The translations under genes were made by a program, and so were the position numbers. Source: Rhodobacter sp. (lineage in GTDB: Bacteria; Pseudomonadota; Alphaproteobacteria; Rhodobacterales; Rhodobacteraceae). Taken from it: DNA of 6,180 nt. Positions within the stretch are counted from its first letter, which is position 1, and every line of letters starts with the position of its first letter. Below are positions 1 to 6,180 of this stretch, in pieces. The notes beneath the pieces are model-generated. The model was given only the letters and a program-made list of their open reading frames with translations. It was not told where the DNA came from and searched no databases. Location: positions 1-6,180 of the forward strand of contig PNNE01000399.1 in the NCBI GenBank assembly GCA_013824055.1, written 5' to 3'.

Positions 1-1069
1 CCTCCACCGGCTCCACGCCCACCGACAGCCGGATGAACCCGTCCGCCACCGCATCTCCCCACCGCGCCCGGCGTTCCGCTGCGGAGTGGACCCCGCCGAA
101 GCTGGTGGCCTGCTCGATCAGCGGGCAGCGGGACAGGAAGGCCTCTGCCGCCGCCTCTCCGGCCAGTTCGAACCCGATCAGGAACCCGCCGTTGGTCATC
201 TGCGCTCCGACTGACCGATGCGAGGCATCGCCCGGCAGGCCCGGATAGCGCACCCCCCGCACCGACGGATGCGCGGCCAGCCGCTCCGCGATCACCGCAG
301 CCGAGGCGCACATCCGGGTCAGGCGCACCTCCAGCGTCTCCAGCCCGCGGTGGACCAGGTAAGCCTCGAACGGCCCCGGCACCGACCCCGACAGCCGCCG
401 CCAGTCGCGGATGCGGGCCATCAGGGTCGCATCCCGCCCCGCGACATGGCCGAACAGCGCGTCGGAGTGGCCCGCCGGGGCCTTGGTGTCGGCGGCGACC
501 ACCAGGTCGGCCCCAAGGTCCAGCGGGCGCTGCAGAAGCGGGGTCATCGTGGTGTTGTCGGCGACAAGGAGCGCCCCGGCGGCATGGGCCTTCCGCGCCA
601 GCGCCGCGATGTCGACGGTATCGAGACCGGGGTTCGACGGCGTCTCGATGTAGATCACCTGAAAGCCGGAGAAGTCCTCATCGGCCATCGCCAGCGTCGG
701 GACCTGCACCACCTCGACCCCGTAGACCTGCAGGACATCGCGGCCAAGCAGACGGGTCACGTAGTATCCGTCCGAGGGGATCATCACCTTGGCGCCCGCC
801 CTGAGGCAGCAGACCAGCGCCGCCGTGATCGCGGCCATGCCCGAGGGGAACGACACCACCTCGGCCGCCTCAAGGATCGCAAGCTGCGCCTCGACCGCGT
901 CCCAGGTCGGCTGACCGGAGCGGCCATAATAATGCGCCGCCCCCTGCGACTGCGGCAGGTGGAAGGTCGTGGCGACCGAGATCGGCGGGACGACCGGCTC
1001 GCCAAGGGCAAGGCCGGCCTTTCGGTGATGCAGCAGGCGGGCGATGCGGGCGTCGGTGTCGGCGGTCAT
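1..1069 (-). CDS. PLP-dependent cystathionine gamma-lyase/gamma-synthase family enzyme (C-terminus beyond window)
   Basis: A fold-type I PLP enzyme of the Cys/Met metabolism family, which performs gamma- or beta-elimination or replacement on amino acids. It begins at ATG 1069-1067 (MTADTDARIARLLHH), preceded by CAGGAG with a 5-nt gap. 356 codons are visible before the left edge; the family usually runs to about 380-400 residues, so roughly 30-40 are missing. Landmarks seen: YYGRSGQPTWDAVE at 47-60 (the Tyr/Arg phosphate-binding segment given to the neighbouring subunit), SFPSGMAAI at 73-81 (PLP phosphate loop), ETPSNPGLD at 142-150, DNTT at 171-174 (Asp pairing with the PLP pyridine nitrogen), ADTKAPAGHSD at 193-203 with Lys196 as the probable Schiff-base lysine, and ATSFGGVHS at 321-329. 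The flanks of Lys196 depart from the classical signature (Asp194, Ala197, Pro198). It lies 111 bp downstream of the hydroxyacid dehydrogenase and may be its operon partner. Membership of the family is clear; lyase versus synthase and the substrate are not. Standard annotation would be cystathionine gamma-lyase. Confidence 0.9.
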   Translation of the reverse strand, partial: MTADTDARIARLLHHRKAGLALGEPVVPPISVATTFHLPQSQGAAHYYGRSGQPTWDAVEAQLAILEAAEVVSFPSGMAAITAALVCCLRAGAKVMIPSDGYYVTRLLGRDVLQVYGVEVVQVPTLAMADEDFSGFQVIYIETPSNPGLDTVDIAALARKAHAAGALLVADNTTMTPLLQRPLDLGADLVVAADTKAPAGHSDALFGHVAGRDATLMARIRDWRRLSGSVPGPFEAYLVHRGLETLEVRLTRMCASAAVIAERLAAHPSVRGVRYPGLPGDASHRSVGAQMTNGGFLIGFELAGEAAAEAFLSRCPLIEQATSFGGVHSAAERRARWGDAVADGFIRLSVGVEPVE

Positions 1070-1074
1070 GGCGG

Positions 1075-1080
1075 CTCCTG
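1075..1080 (-). promoter_or_regulatory. Ribosome binding site of the PLP enzyme gene
   Basis: The minus strand reads CAGGAG here, a near-perfect anti-Shine-Dalgarno match, with 5 nt (CCGCC) before ATG 1069. This fixes the start of the PLP enzyme. Confidence 0.8.
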
Positions 1081-1180
1081 AGGCGTCACGGTGGACAAAA
1101 GCTGGACCCGCTGCGAAATCAATGACTTGGCCGTGGGCATTTGCCGAAACCTAACGGGTTGCCCAGGCCGCCTCAAGCCG

Positions 1181-2080
1181 TCATTCCAGTCGCGCCGGAA
1201 AGCCCTCGGCGCGCAGGTCGGTGCCCAGAAGGTCCTCCAGCAACTTCGCGATCATCGGCGACTGCGCTTCGCCGCCATAGGCAGCCTTGGCGGCGATGTA
1301 GGTCTGGTTCGTCATGCTGGCGAGGTCCAAGGGCACGCCGAATTCCTTGCCGAAACCCAATGCAAAGCCCAGGTCCTTCAGCGCCAGGTCGATGTTGAAG
1401 GCGATGTCGTAGCTGCCGTTCAAGATCAGCGCGCCCTCGGTCTCATGCACGAAACTGTTTCCAGAACTGGCAGCAATCGCGTGCCAGGCCTGCCCCAGGT
1501 CCAGCCCGCCACGTTTCGCCAGCATCAAGGCCTCGGATGTGGCCTTCAGGTGGATGAAGGCCAGCATGTTGGTGATCACCTTGATGATCGAGGACGACCC
1601 CAGCGGCCCCATGTGGAAGATCCGGTCGCCCATCGCCTGCATCGCCTTGTGGTGCAGATCGTAAAGGTCCCGGTCCCCGCCCGCCAGCATGGTGATCTTG
1701 CCCTGATGGGCCAGATGCACCCCGCCGGTCACTGGCAGCTCCATCATCCGCACGCCAGCCTCTGCGGCAACCGAGGCCAGCGTCAGCACCTCGTCGCGCC
1801 CAAGCGTCGACATCTCGACCCAGCTCGCCCCGGCGCGCAGATGCGGCAGGATGTTGCGAAGAACCCGCTCGGACACCGCCGGGGACGGCAGGCAGGTGAT
1901 GACGTGATCGACCGACGCTGCCAATTCCTCGGCACTCGAGGCCAGCACCGCGCCTTGCGCCACCAGCGGCGCGGCCAGCTTGGCGTTCAGGTCGTAGACG
2001 GTGACCTTGAAGCCGTGCTTCACCAGACAGCCGGCACAGGCCGCGCCAAGGTTGCCAAGGCCGATGTACCCGTAGTGCAT
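1181..2080 (-). CDS. NAD(P)-dependent beta-hydroxyacid dehydrogenase (3-hydroxyisobutyrate dehydrogenase family)
   Basis: A 299-residue cytosolic oxidoreductase that should interconvert a 3-hydroxyacid and the matching semialdehyde or ketoacid; the family also includes tartronate semialdehyde and glyoxylate/succinic semialdehyde reductases. The length is normal. Seen: Rossmann motif GLGNLG at 7-12 (Leu11 where Met is common), then VTVYDLN with Asp30 at the end of beta-2, which in this family favours NAD(H) over NADP(H); the substrate loop LPVTGGVHLAHQGKITMLAGG spanning 115-135 (Thr118 where Ser is usual); the catalytic segment GSSSIIKVITN at 161-171 with Lys167 and Asn171; and LKDLGFAL at 234-241. 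The frame stays open far upstream to 2974, but that part is antisense-free shadow sequence inside the MttB-like gene. The true start is ATG 2080, where family homology begins and a ribosome binding site precedes. It starts 29 bp after the MttB-like stop, so the two are almost certainly co-transcribed. The exact substrate cannot be assigned. Confidence 0.93.
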   Translation of the reverse strand: MHYGYIGLGNLGAACAGCLVKHGFKVTVYDLNAKLAAPLVAQGAVLASSAEELAASVDHVITCLPSPAVSERVLRNILPHLRAGASWVEMSTLGRDEVLTLASVAAEAGVRMMELPVTGGVHLAHQGKITMLAGGDRDLYDLHHKAMQAMGDRIFHMGPLGSSSIIKVITNMLAFIHLKATSEALMLAKRGGLDLGQAWHAIAASSGNSFVHETEGALILNGSYDIAFNIDLALKDLGFALGFGKEFGVPLDLASMTNQTYIAAKAAYGGEAQSPMIAKLLEDLLGTDLRAEGFPARLE

Positions 2081-2083
2081 TTG

Positions 2084-2094
2084 TCCCTCTTTCC
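2084..2094 (-). promoter_or_regulatory. Ribosome binding site of the hydroxyacid dehydrogenase gene
   Basis: The minus strand reads GGAAAGAGGGA in the 29-bp gap ahead of ATG 2080. Two purine cores are possible: GGAAAG with about 8 nt of spacing, or GAGGGA with 3 nt; the former has the better spacing. It supports 2080 as the start rather than a longer open frame. Confidence 0.6.
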
Positions 2095-2109
2095 GGTGGC
2101 TTGGCGGGA

Positions 2110-3675
2110 TTACTTGAAGTAGATGTTGTACCGCTTGCGGATGGCCGCGTCGATCTCCGGGTCCACTCGGCACCCGGCCTTGGCCAGGATCGCGTTCTTC
2201 CGGGCGATGGCGGTGTCCAAGAGCAGGGGCTTGCCCGCCTCGTTCCATTCCTTGGGCGACATGCGGTTGCCGACGTTCGGGTAGATGTATTCGGTCTGCA
2301 TCAGTTTCAGCGTCTGGTCCGAGCCGAGGTAGTGACCCGGGCCGCCCAGGCAGACCTCCTTCATCGCGTCGAGGCTGGTTGAATCGGGGGTCACGTCGAT
2401 GCCGCGCACCAGCCGCATCGTCTGGCCCAGAAGGTCGTCGCCCAGCACCAGGCTTTCCAGACAGAACCCCAGCAGCGAGGCATGCATCCCGACCGCCTCG
2501 TAGCACATGTTCAGCCCCGCAAGCCCGGCCAGCGCATTGGTGATCCCCTGCTCCCAGCCCGCCTGCATGTCGGGCAGCTTCGAATCGCTGATCCCCGAGG
2601 CCGCCCCGCCCGGCAGGTCGTAGAACCGGTGCATCTGGGCGCAACCGGCGGTCAGCAGCGCCTGTTCCGCGCTGCCGCCCGACATCGCCCCCGTTCTCAG
2701 ATCGGAAACAAACGGCCAGGTCCCGAAGATCGCCGGCGCGCCGGGCCTGATCGCGTTGACATAGACCACGCCCGCCAGACATTCGGCGACCGCCTGCACG
2801 ATGGTCAGCGCGATCGGCGCGGGCGATGTGGCCCCGGCCTGCCCGGCCGACAGCAGCAGCATCGGCATGCCGCGCCGGATGCAATCTTCCATCGTGATGC
2901 AGCTTTCCTCGGCGAACTTCATCGGGGGCACGACGAAGCAGTTGGAATTGCTGACGAAGGGGCGTTCGAGCCACTTCGCTTCGCCGCCTGCGACCATGTG
3001 GATCAGGTCGAAACAGTCAGCCACATGGCTGGGGTCGGAGAAGGACGTGCCGACATGTTTCACCGTCCCGGCCAGGCTGCCGTACAGGGTGTTGAGGTCC
3101 ATCTCCCGGTTGTCGACGACGTCGCGGCAGACCATCGTGCGCTGGTAGAAGTGGATGTTGTCCAGGTTGTCGACCAGGCGGGCGGCGTCATACAGGTCCT
3201 GCGCGGTGCTTTCGCGGTAGTCCAGCGTGACCGGATCGACGATGTGCACCGCCGCCCCCGCGGTGCCGTAGTGGACGTTGGTGCCGCTGAGATGCAGGTC
3301 GTACCTGGGGTCGCGGGCGTGCAGCGTGATGTTGCGGGCGGCGATGGCCAGCATGTCCTCGACCAGCGCGCGGGGAAAGCGGATGCGGCCATCGTCGCCA
3401 AGGATCGCACCGGCTTCGGTCAGCAGCCTGACGCCCGAGGGCGGGGCCTGGGAAAGGCCGATCTGTTCCAGCGCGTCCAGGGCTGCGGCGTGGATCTGGC
3501 TGACCCCGGCCTCGGTCAGGGGCTTGTACTGGCCGCCGGGCAGGCCGGGGCGGACGGGCCGCATGTCATCGGTCAGCGGGGCGGCGCGCAGGGCCACGCG
3601 GGCCTGGCGTCCGCCGCTGCGGCGGTTGCGGACGGGCTCGCAAGTCTCGCCGGGATGGCTGAGGTCATCGGTCAT
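2110..3675 (-). CDS. Trimethylamine methyltransferase (MttB) superfamily protein, non-pyrrolysine type
   Basis: A 521-residue protein of the MttB superfamily. Known members move a methyl group from a quaternary or tertiary amine to the Co(I) of a partner corrinoid protein; non-pyrrolysine members such as MtgB use glycine betaine, and others use proline betaine, carnitine or similar. Seen: a polar, Arg-rich N-terminus (1-45), then the superfamily body from about GGQYKPLTEAGV (47-58), HYGTAG (135-140), PMLLLSAGQAGATSPAP (271-287), PAIFGTWPFVSDLRTGAMSGG (314-334), GGAASGISDSKLPDMQAGWEQ (356-376) and C-terminal KRYNIYFK. There is no in-frame TAG, so pyrrolysine is absent; in archaeal MttB that residue lies, as far as I recall, in the region just before SDSK. 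The frame extends upstream to 3915 inside the preceding gene, but ATG 3675 with AAGGGA 8 nt ahead is the likely start. It lies 67 bp after the dehydrogenase stop. No corrinoid protein is next to it here. Family assignment is firm; substrate is unknown. Confidence 0.92.
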   Translation of the reverse strand: MTDDLSHPGETCEPVRNRRSGGRQARVALRAAPLTDDMRPVRPGLPGGQYKPLTEAGVSQIHAAALDALEQIGLSQAPPSGVRLLTEAGAILGDDGRIRFPRALVEDMLAIAARNITLHARDPRYDLHLSGTNVHYGTAGAAVHIVDPVTLDYRESTAQDLYDAARLVDNLDNIHFYQRTMVCRDVVDNREMDLNTLYGSLAGTVKHVGTSFSDPSHVADCFDLIHMVAGGEAKWLERPFVSNSNCFVVPPMKFAEESCITMEDCIRRGMPMLLLSAGQAGATSPAPIALTIVQAVAECLAGVVYVNAIRPGAPAIFGTWPFVSDLRTGAMSGGSAEQALLTAGCAQMHRFYDLPGGAASGISDSKLPDMQAGWEQGITNALAGLAGLNMCYEAVGMHASLLGFCLESLVLGDDLLGQTMRLVRGIDVTPDSTSLDAMKEVCLGGPGHYLGSDQTLKLMQTEYIYPNVGNRMSPKEWNEAGKPLLLDTAIARKNAILAKAGCRVDPEIDAAIRKRYNIYFK

Positions 3676-3683
3676 GTGGCTGA

Positions 3684-3689
3684 TCCCTT
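3684..3689 (-). promoter_or_regulatory. Ribosome binding site of the MttB-like gene
   Basis: The minus strand reads AAGGGA, 8 nt before ATG 3675. This selects 3675 over the in-frame start at 3915, which lies within the upstream coding region and has no family homology after it. Confidence 0.6.
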
Positions 3690-3694
3690 GCGGT

Positions 3695-3716
3695 GAAATG
3701 CGGCGATTTCGTCGCC
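3695..3716 (-). other. Overlapping inverted repeats in the 67-bp gap before the MttB-like gene
   Basis: Two short perfect inverted repeats share bases: GGCGA/TCGCC (3702-3706 with 3712-3716, 5-nt loop) and GAAAT/ATTTC (3695-3699 with 3706-3710, 6-nt loop). In the transcript they would be mutually exclusive hairpins just upstream of the ribosome binding site. No U-run follows, so this is not a typical terminator. Stems of 5 bp can arise by chance, so any function is uncertain. Confidence 0.25.
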
Positions 3717-3742
3717 TCTGGCCGGGTGGCGCGCCGAATGTG

Positions 3743-6180
3743 TCATGCGCGGACCCGTGCGCTGGCGGGGTCGTGCATCGGGGCAAGCGCGGCGATGGCG
3801 GCATGGCGCTGACCGGCAACCTCGATCTCGTAGGTCGAGCCGAGGATGTCGGCGTCGGTCTGCCCCCTGGCGGGAACATAGCCCAGGCCGATGGCACCGC
3901 CCAGGAAGTGGCCATAGTTGCCGGACGTCACCGGCCCCACGATTTTCCCATCCCGAACAATGGCTTCGTTGTGAAAGAGCAGCGGTTCGGGGTCCTTGAG
4001 GCGGAACTGGACCAGCCTGCGGGCAAGCCCCTGGTCTTCGCGGCGCAGCACGGCGTCCCGCCCCAGGAAGGCCGGTTTCTTCCGGCTGACCGTGAAGCCA
4101 AGGCCCGCCTCCAGGACGTGATCCTCATCGGTGATGTCGTGGCCCCAATGGCGGTAGGCCTTCTCGATCCGGCAACTGTCAAGGGCATGCAGACCGCAGA
4201 GCTTCAGGTCGGGTGCGGCCGCCAGCAGCGCCTCGAAGACATGGGCAGTCTGGTCGGTCGGTATATACAACTCCCAGCCAAGCTCGCCGACATAGGTGAC
4301 CCGATGCGCGCGGGCAAGGCCCATGCCGATCTCGATTTCCCGTGCCTTCCCAAAGGGATGCGCGGCGTTGCTGAAGTCGTTGGGCGAGACCTTGGCCAGC
4401 ACCTCGCGCGATTGCGGACCCATCAGGCAGAGCACGCTTTCGGCGGCGGTGACATCGGTGATGACGGCGAAATCCTCGCCGACATGGGCGCGCATCCAGG
4501 CGAGGTTGCGCTGCAGCACTGCCCCCGGAACCACCGCCAGATAGGCGGTCTCGGACAGGCGGGTCACGGTAAGATCGGCCTCTATCCCCCCGCGTTCATT
4601 GAGGAACATCGTATAGACGATGCGGCCCGGCGCCACATCCATCTGCGCCGAGGCGATGCGGTTCAGAAAGGCGCAGGCGTCGCGCCCCTCGACCCGGATC
4701 TTGCCGAAGCTGGTCATGTCGAACAGACCCGCCGCCTGCCGCACCGCCATGTGTTCGGCGCGCTGGTTGTCGAACCAGTTCTGCCGCCGCCAGGAATAGC
4801 GATACGCGCGCTCTTGCCCCTCGGTCGCGAACCAGTTGGCGCGTTCCCAACCCGCGACCTCGCCGAAGACCGCGCCACGGGCCTGCAGCTGTTCGTGGAT
4901 CGGCGAGCGGCGGACGCCCCTTGCGGTGGCCATCTGGCGGTAGGGGAAGTGGTCGGCATAAAGCAGGCCCAGCGTCTCGCTCACCCGCTCTTGCAGGTAG
5001 CGGCGGTTCTTCTGGAACGGCTGGGCGCGGCGGATGTCCACCTCCCACAGATCGAAGGGCGGCTCGCCCTGCGCGATCCAGTGCGCCAGCGCCTGCCCGG
5101 CGCCGCCAGACGACACGATGCCGATGGAATTGTAGCCGGCGGCGATCCAGTAGCCGCGCAGTTCCGGCGCCTCGCCCAGGTAGTAGCGGTCGTCGGGGGT
5201 AAAGCTTTCCGGCCCGTTGAAGAAGGTGTGGATGCCCGCCGTCTGGAACAGCGGCATCCGGTTGGTGGCGGCTTCGAGGATCGGGGCGAAGTGGTCCCAA
5301 TCCTCGGGCAGGGTGTCGAACTCGAAGTCGGGGCGGATGCCGGCCATGCCCCAGGGCTTGGCCTTCGGCTCGAAAGCGCCCAGCATCATCTTGCCGGCGT
5401 CCTGCTTGTAATAGGCACATTCGTCCGGCACCCGCAGGACGGGCAGATCGCCAAGTCCGGCAACGGGTTCGGTGACCAGGTAGAAATGCTCGCAGGCATG
5501 CAGGGGCAGCGTGACACCGTTCTGCGCCGCCAGGTCGCGGCCCCACATGCCGCCGCAGTTGACGACGACATCGGCCGCGATATGCCCCGGGCCTTCGGCG
5601 GTCTCGTAGTCCACGCCCGTGACACGGCCCGCCTTGGTCGTGACCCTGGTGACCAGCGCGCCTTCGAAGATCTTCGCGCCCCGCATCCGCGCGCCCTTGG
5701 CCAGCGCCATCGCGATATTGGCCGGGTCGCATTGGCCGTCCAGCGGCAGCGCCACCGCCCCCACCACGCCGTCGATGTTCAGATGCGGATAGCGCGCCTT
5801 CACCTCGCCCGGCGAAATCTCGTGAACCTCGACATCGAAGATCCGCGCCACCGTGGCCTGGCGCAAGAGCTCCTCATGCCGCTCTGCCGTCAGCGCCACC
5901 GAGATCGAGCCGACCTGCTTCATCCCCGTGGCGACGCCGGTCTCGGCCTCCAGTCCCCGGTAAAGATCGGCCGAATACTTCGCCAGCCGCGTCATGTTGG
6001 CACTGCCGCGCAGCTGCCCGATCAGCCCCGCCGCATGCCAGGTCGTGCCCGAGGTCAGCTTCCTGCGCTCCAGCAGCACCACATCGGTCCAGCCGGCGCG
6101 GGCCAGGTGATAGGCCACCGAACAGCCCGAGACCCCGCCCCCGATCACCACCGCCCGCGCCTTCGCCTGAATCTCAGCCA
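3743..6180 (-). CDS. GcvT-type FAD-dependent dehydrogenase, dimethylglycine/sarcosine dehydrogenase family (start at window edge)
   Basis: The family oxidatively N-demethylates tertiary or secondary methylamines such as dimethylglycine and sarcosine, reducing FAD and passing the one-carbon unit to tetrahydrofolate; electrons usually go to ETF. A GTG at 6151 could serve as a start, but it falls inside the first beta-strand (ARAVVIGGG). The frame continues upstream as AEIQAKARA to 6176, and the split codon at the edge ends in TG, so an ATG at 6181 is likely, giving 812 residues. Numbered from there: FAD motif GGGVSG at 14-19; TTWHAAGL at 46-53, with His49 matching the covalently flavinylated histidine of DMGDH; FAD-binding C-terminal part GYNSIGIVSSGGAGQALAHW around 349-368; a linker domain; then a GcvT aminomethyltransferase-like domain from about 470 (LFDMTSFGKI, 486-495; LNERGGIEADLTV, 527-539; YVGELGWELYIP, 630-641), and the C-terminal barrel (about 715-800). 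Length is normal for the family. The native substrate is not determinable; several paralogues per genome are common in marine Rhodobacteraceae. Confidence 0.93.
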   Translation of the reverse strand, partial: AEIQAKARAVVIGGGVSGCSVAYHLARAGWTDVVLLERRKLTSGTTWHAAGLIGQLRGSANMTRLAKYSADLYRGLEAETGVATGMKQVGSISVALTAERHEELLRQATVARIFDVEVHEISPGEVKARYPHLNIDGVVGAVALPLDGQCDPANIAMALAKGARMRGAKIFEGALVTRVTTKAGRVTGVDYETAEGPGHIAADVVVNCGGMWGRDLAAQNGVTLPLHACEHFYLVTEPVAGLGDLPVLRVPDECAYYKQDAGKMMLGAFEPKAKPWGMAGIRPDFEFDTLPEDWDHFAPILEAATNRMPLFQTAGIHTFFNGPESFTPDDRYYLGEAPELRGYWIAAGYNSIGIVSSGGAGQALAHWIAQGEPPFDLWEVDIRRAQPFQKNRRYLQERVSETLGLLYADHFPYRQMATARGVRRSPIHEQLQARGAVFGEVAGWERANWFATEGQERAYRYSWRRQNWFDNQRAEHMAVRQAAGLFDMTSFGKIRVEGRDACAFLNRIASAQMDVAPGRIVYTMFLNERGGIEADLTVTRLSETAYLAVVPGAVLQRNLAWMRAHVGEDFAVITDVTAAESVLCLMGPQSREVLAKVSPNDFSNAAHPFGKAREIEIGMGLARAHRVTYVGELGWELYIPTDQTAHVFEALLAAAPDLKLCGLHALDSCRIEKAYRHWGHDITDEDHVLEAGLGFTVSRKKPAFLGRDAVLRREDQGLARRLVQFRLKDPEPLLFHNEAIVRDGKIVGPVTSGNYGHFLGGAIGLGYVPARGQTDADILGSTYEIEVAGQRHAAIAALAPMHDPASARVRA

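Noticed and set aside
218..1081. Long open frame on the plus strand (287 codons)
   Set aside because: It lies fully antisense to the PLP enzyme, whose motifs are clear. The Arg/His/Gly-rich translation is typical of antisense frames in GC-rich DNA.
1148..1176. Possible promoter for the PLP gene (TTGAGG, 17 bp, TAGGTT on the minus strand)
   Set aside because: Only 4 of 6 and 3 of 6 matches to the sigma-70 consensus, in a 111-bp gap where such matches occur by chance. A separate promoter there is possible but not supported.
1070..1180. Search for a terminator between the hydroxyacid dehydrogenase and the PLP gene
   Set aside because: Only 4-bp stems (for example AACC/GGTT) without a T-run; no rho-independent terminator.
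1091..2122. 343-codon open frame on the plus strand
   Set aside because: Antisense to the hydroxyacid dehydrogenase; its composition (rich in Gln, His, Arg, Gly) matches no family I recognise.
1181..2974. Apparent 597-codon fusion ending in the hydroxyacid dehydrogenase
   Set aside because: The first part (2974-2081) is an out-of-frame reading of the MttB-like gene. Family homology and a ribosome binding site begin only at 2080.
2482..3696. 404-codon open frame on the plus strand
   Set aside because: Antisense to the MttB-like gene; compositional shadow of a GC-rich codon pattern.
2110..3915. Longer 601-codon version of the MttB-like protein
   Set aside because: The extra 80 residues read out of frame through the end of the FAD dehydrogenase gene and the spacer. 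ATG 3675 has a ribosome binding site and leads into the usual family N-terminus.
4596..5732. 378-codon minus-strand frame inside the FAD dehydrogenase gene
   Set aside because: An alternative frame of a gene with continuous domain homology; Arg/Gly/Ala-rich and unlike any family.

Overview
The window is a GC-rich stretch of a bacterial chromosome or large plasmid. It holds four genes, all on the minus strand and so transcribed from position 6180 towards position 1. High GC, strong GC bias at third codon positions, AGGAG-type ribosome binding sites and the protein families present suggest an alphaproteobacterium, most likely of the Rhodobacteraceae/Roseobacter type. That placement is inference from gene content; no marker gene is present.

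Layout in transcription order: (1) 6180-3743, a GcvT-type FAD-dependent dehydrogenase of the dimethylglycine/sarcosine dehydrogenase family, whose start codon is split by the right edge. (2) 3675-2110, a trimethylamine methyltransferase (MttB) superfamily protein without a pyrrolysine codon, so of the glycine-betaine-methyltransferase-like class. (3) 2080-1181, an NAD(P)-binding beta-hydroxyacid dehydrogenase (3-hydroxyisobutyrate dehydrogenase family). (4) 1069-<1, a PLP-dependent cystathionine gamma-lyase/gamma-synthase family enzyme, cut by the left edge. The gaps are 67, 29 and 111 bp, and genes 2, 3 and 4 each have a visible ribosome binding site. No RNA gene, mobile element, CRISPR array or convincing terminator was seen.

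How the genes may work together (inference): the first two families remove N-methyl groups from quaternary (MttB-like, to a corrinoid) and tertiary/secondary (DMGDH-like, oxidative, to tetrahydrofolate) amines. A PLP enzyme that needs a free alpha-amino group and a hydroxyacid dehydrogenase sit downstream. The set therefore reads as a candidate catabolic operon for an N-methylated amino-acid-like compound (a betaine), with complete demethylation followed by carbon-skeleton breakdown. The substrate cannot be read from the sequence. The corrinoid protein and the methylcobamide:folate methyltransferase that an MttB-type enzyme needs are not in the window.

The long open frames on the plus strand (for example around 218-1081, 1091-2122 and 2482-3696) lie antisense to these four genes. 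They are compositional shadows and are not annotated.
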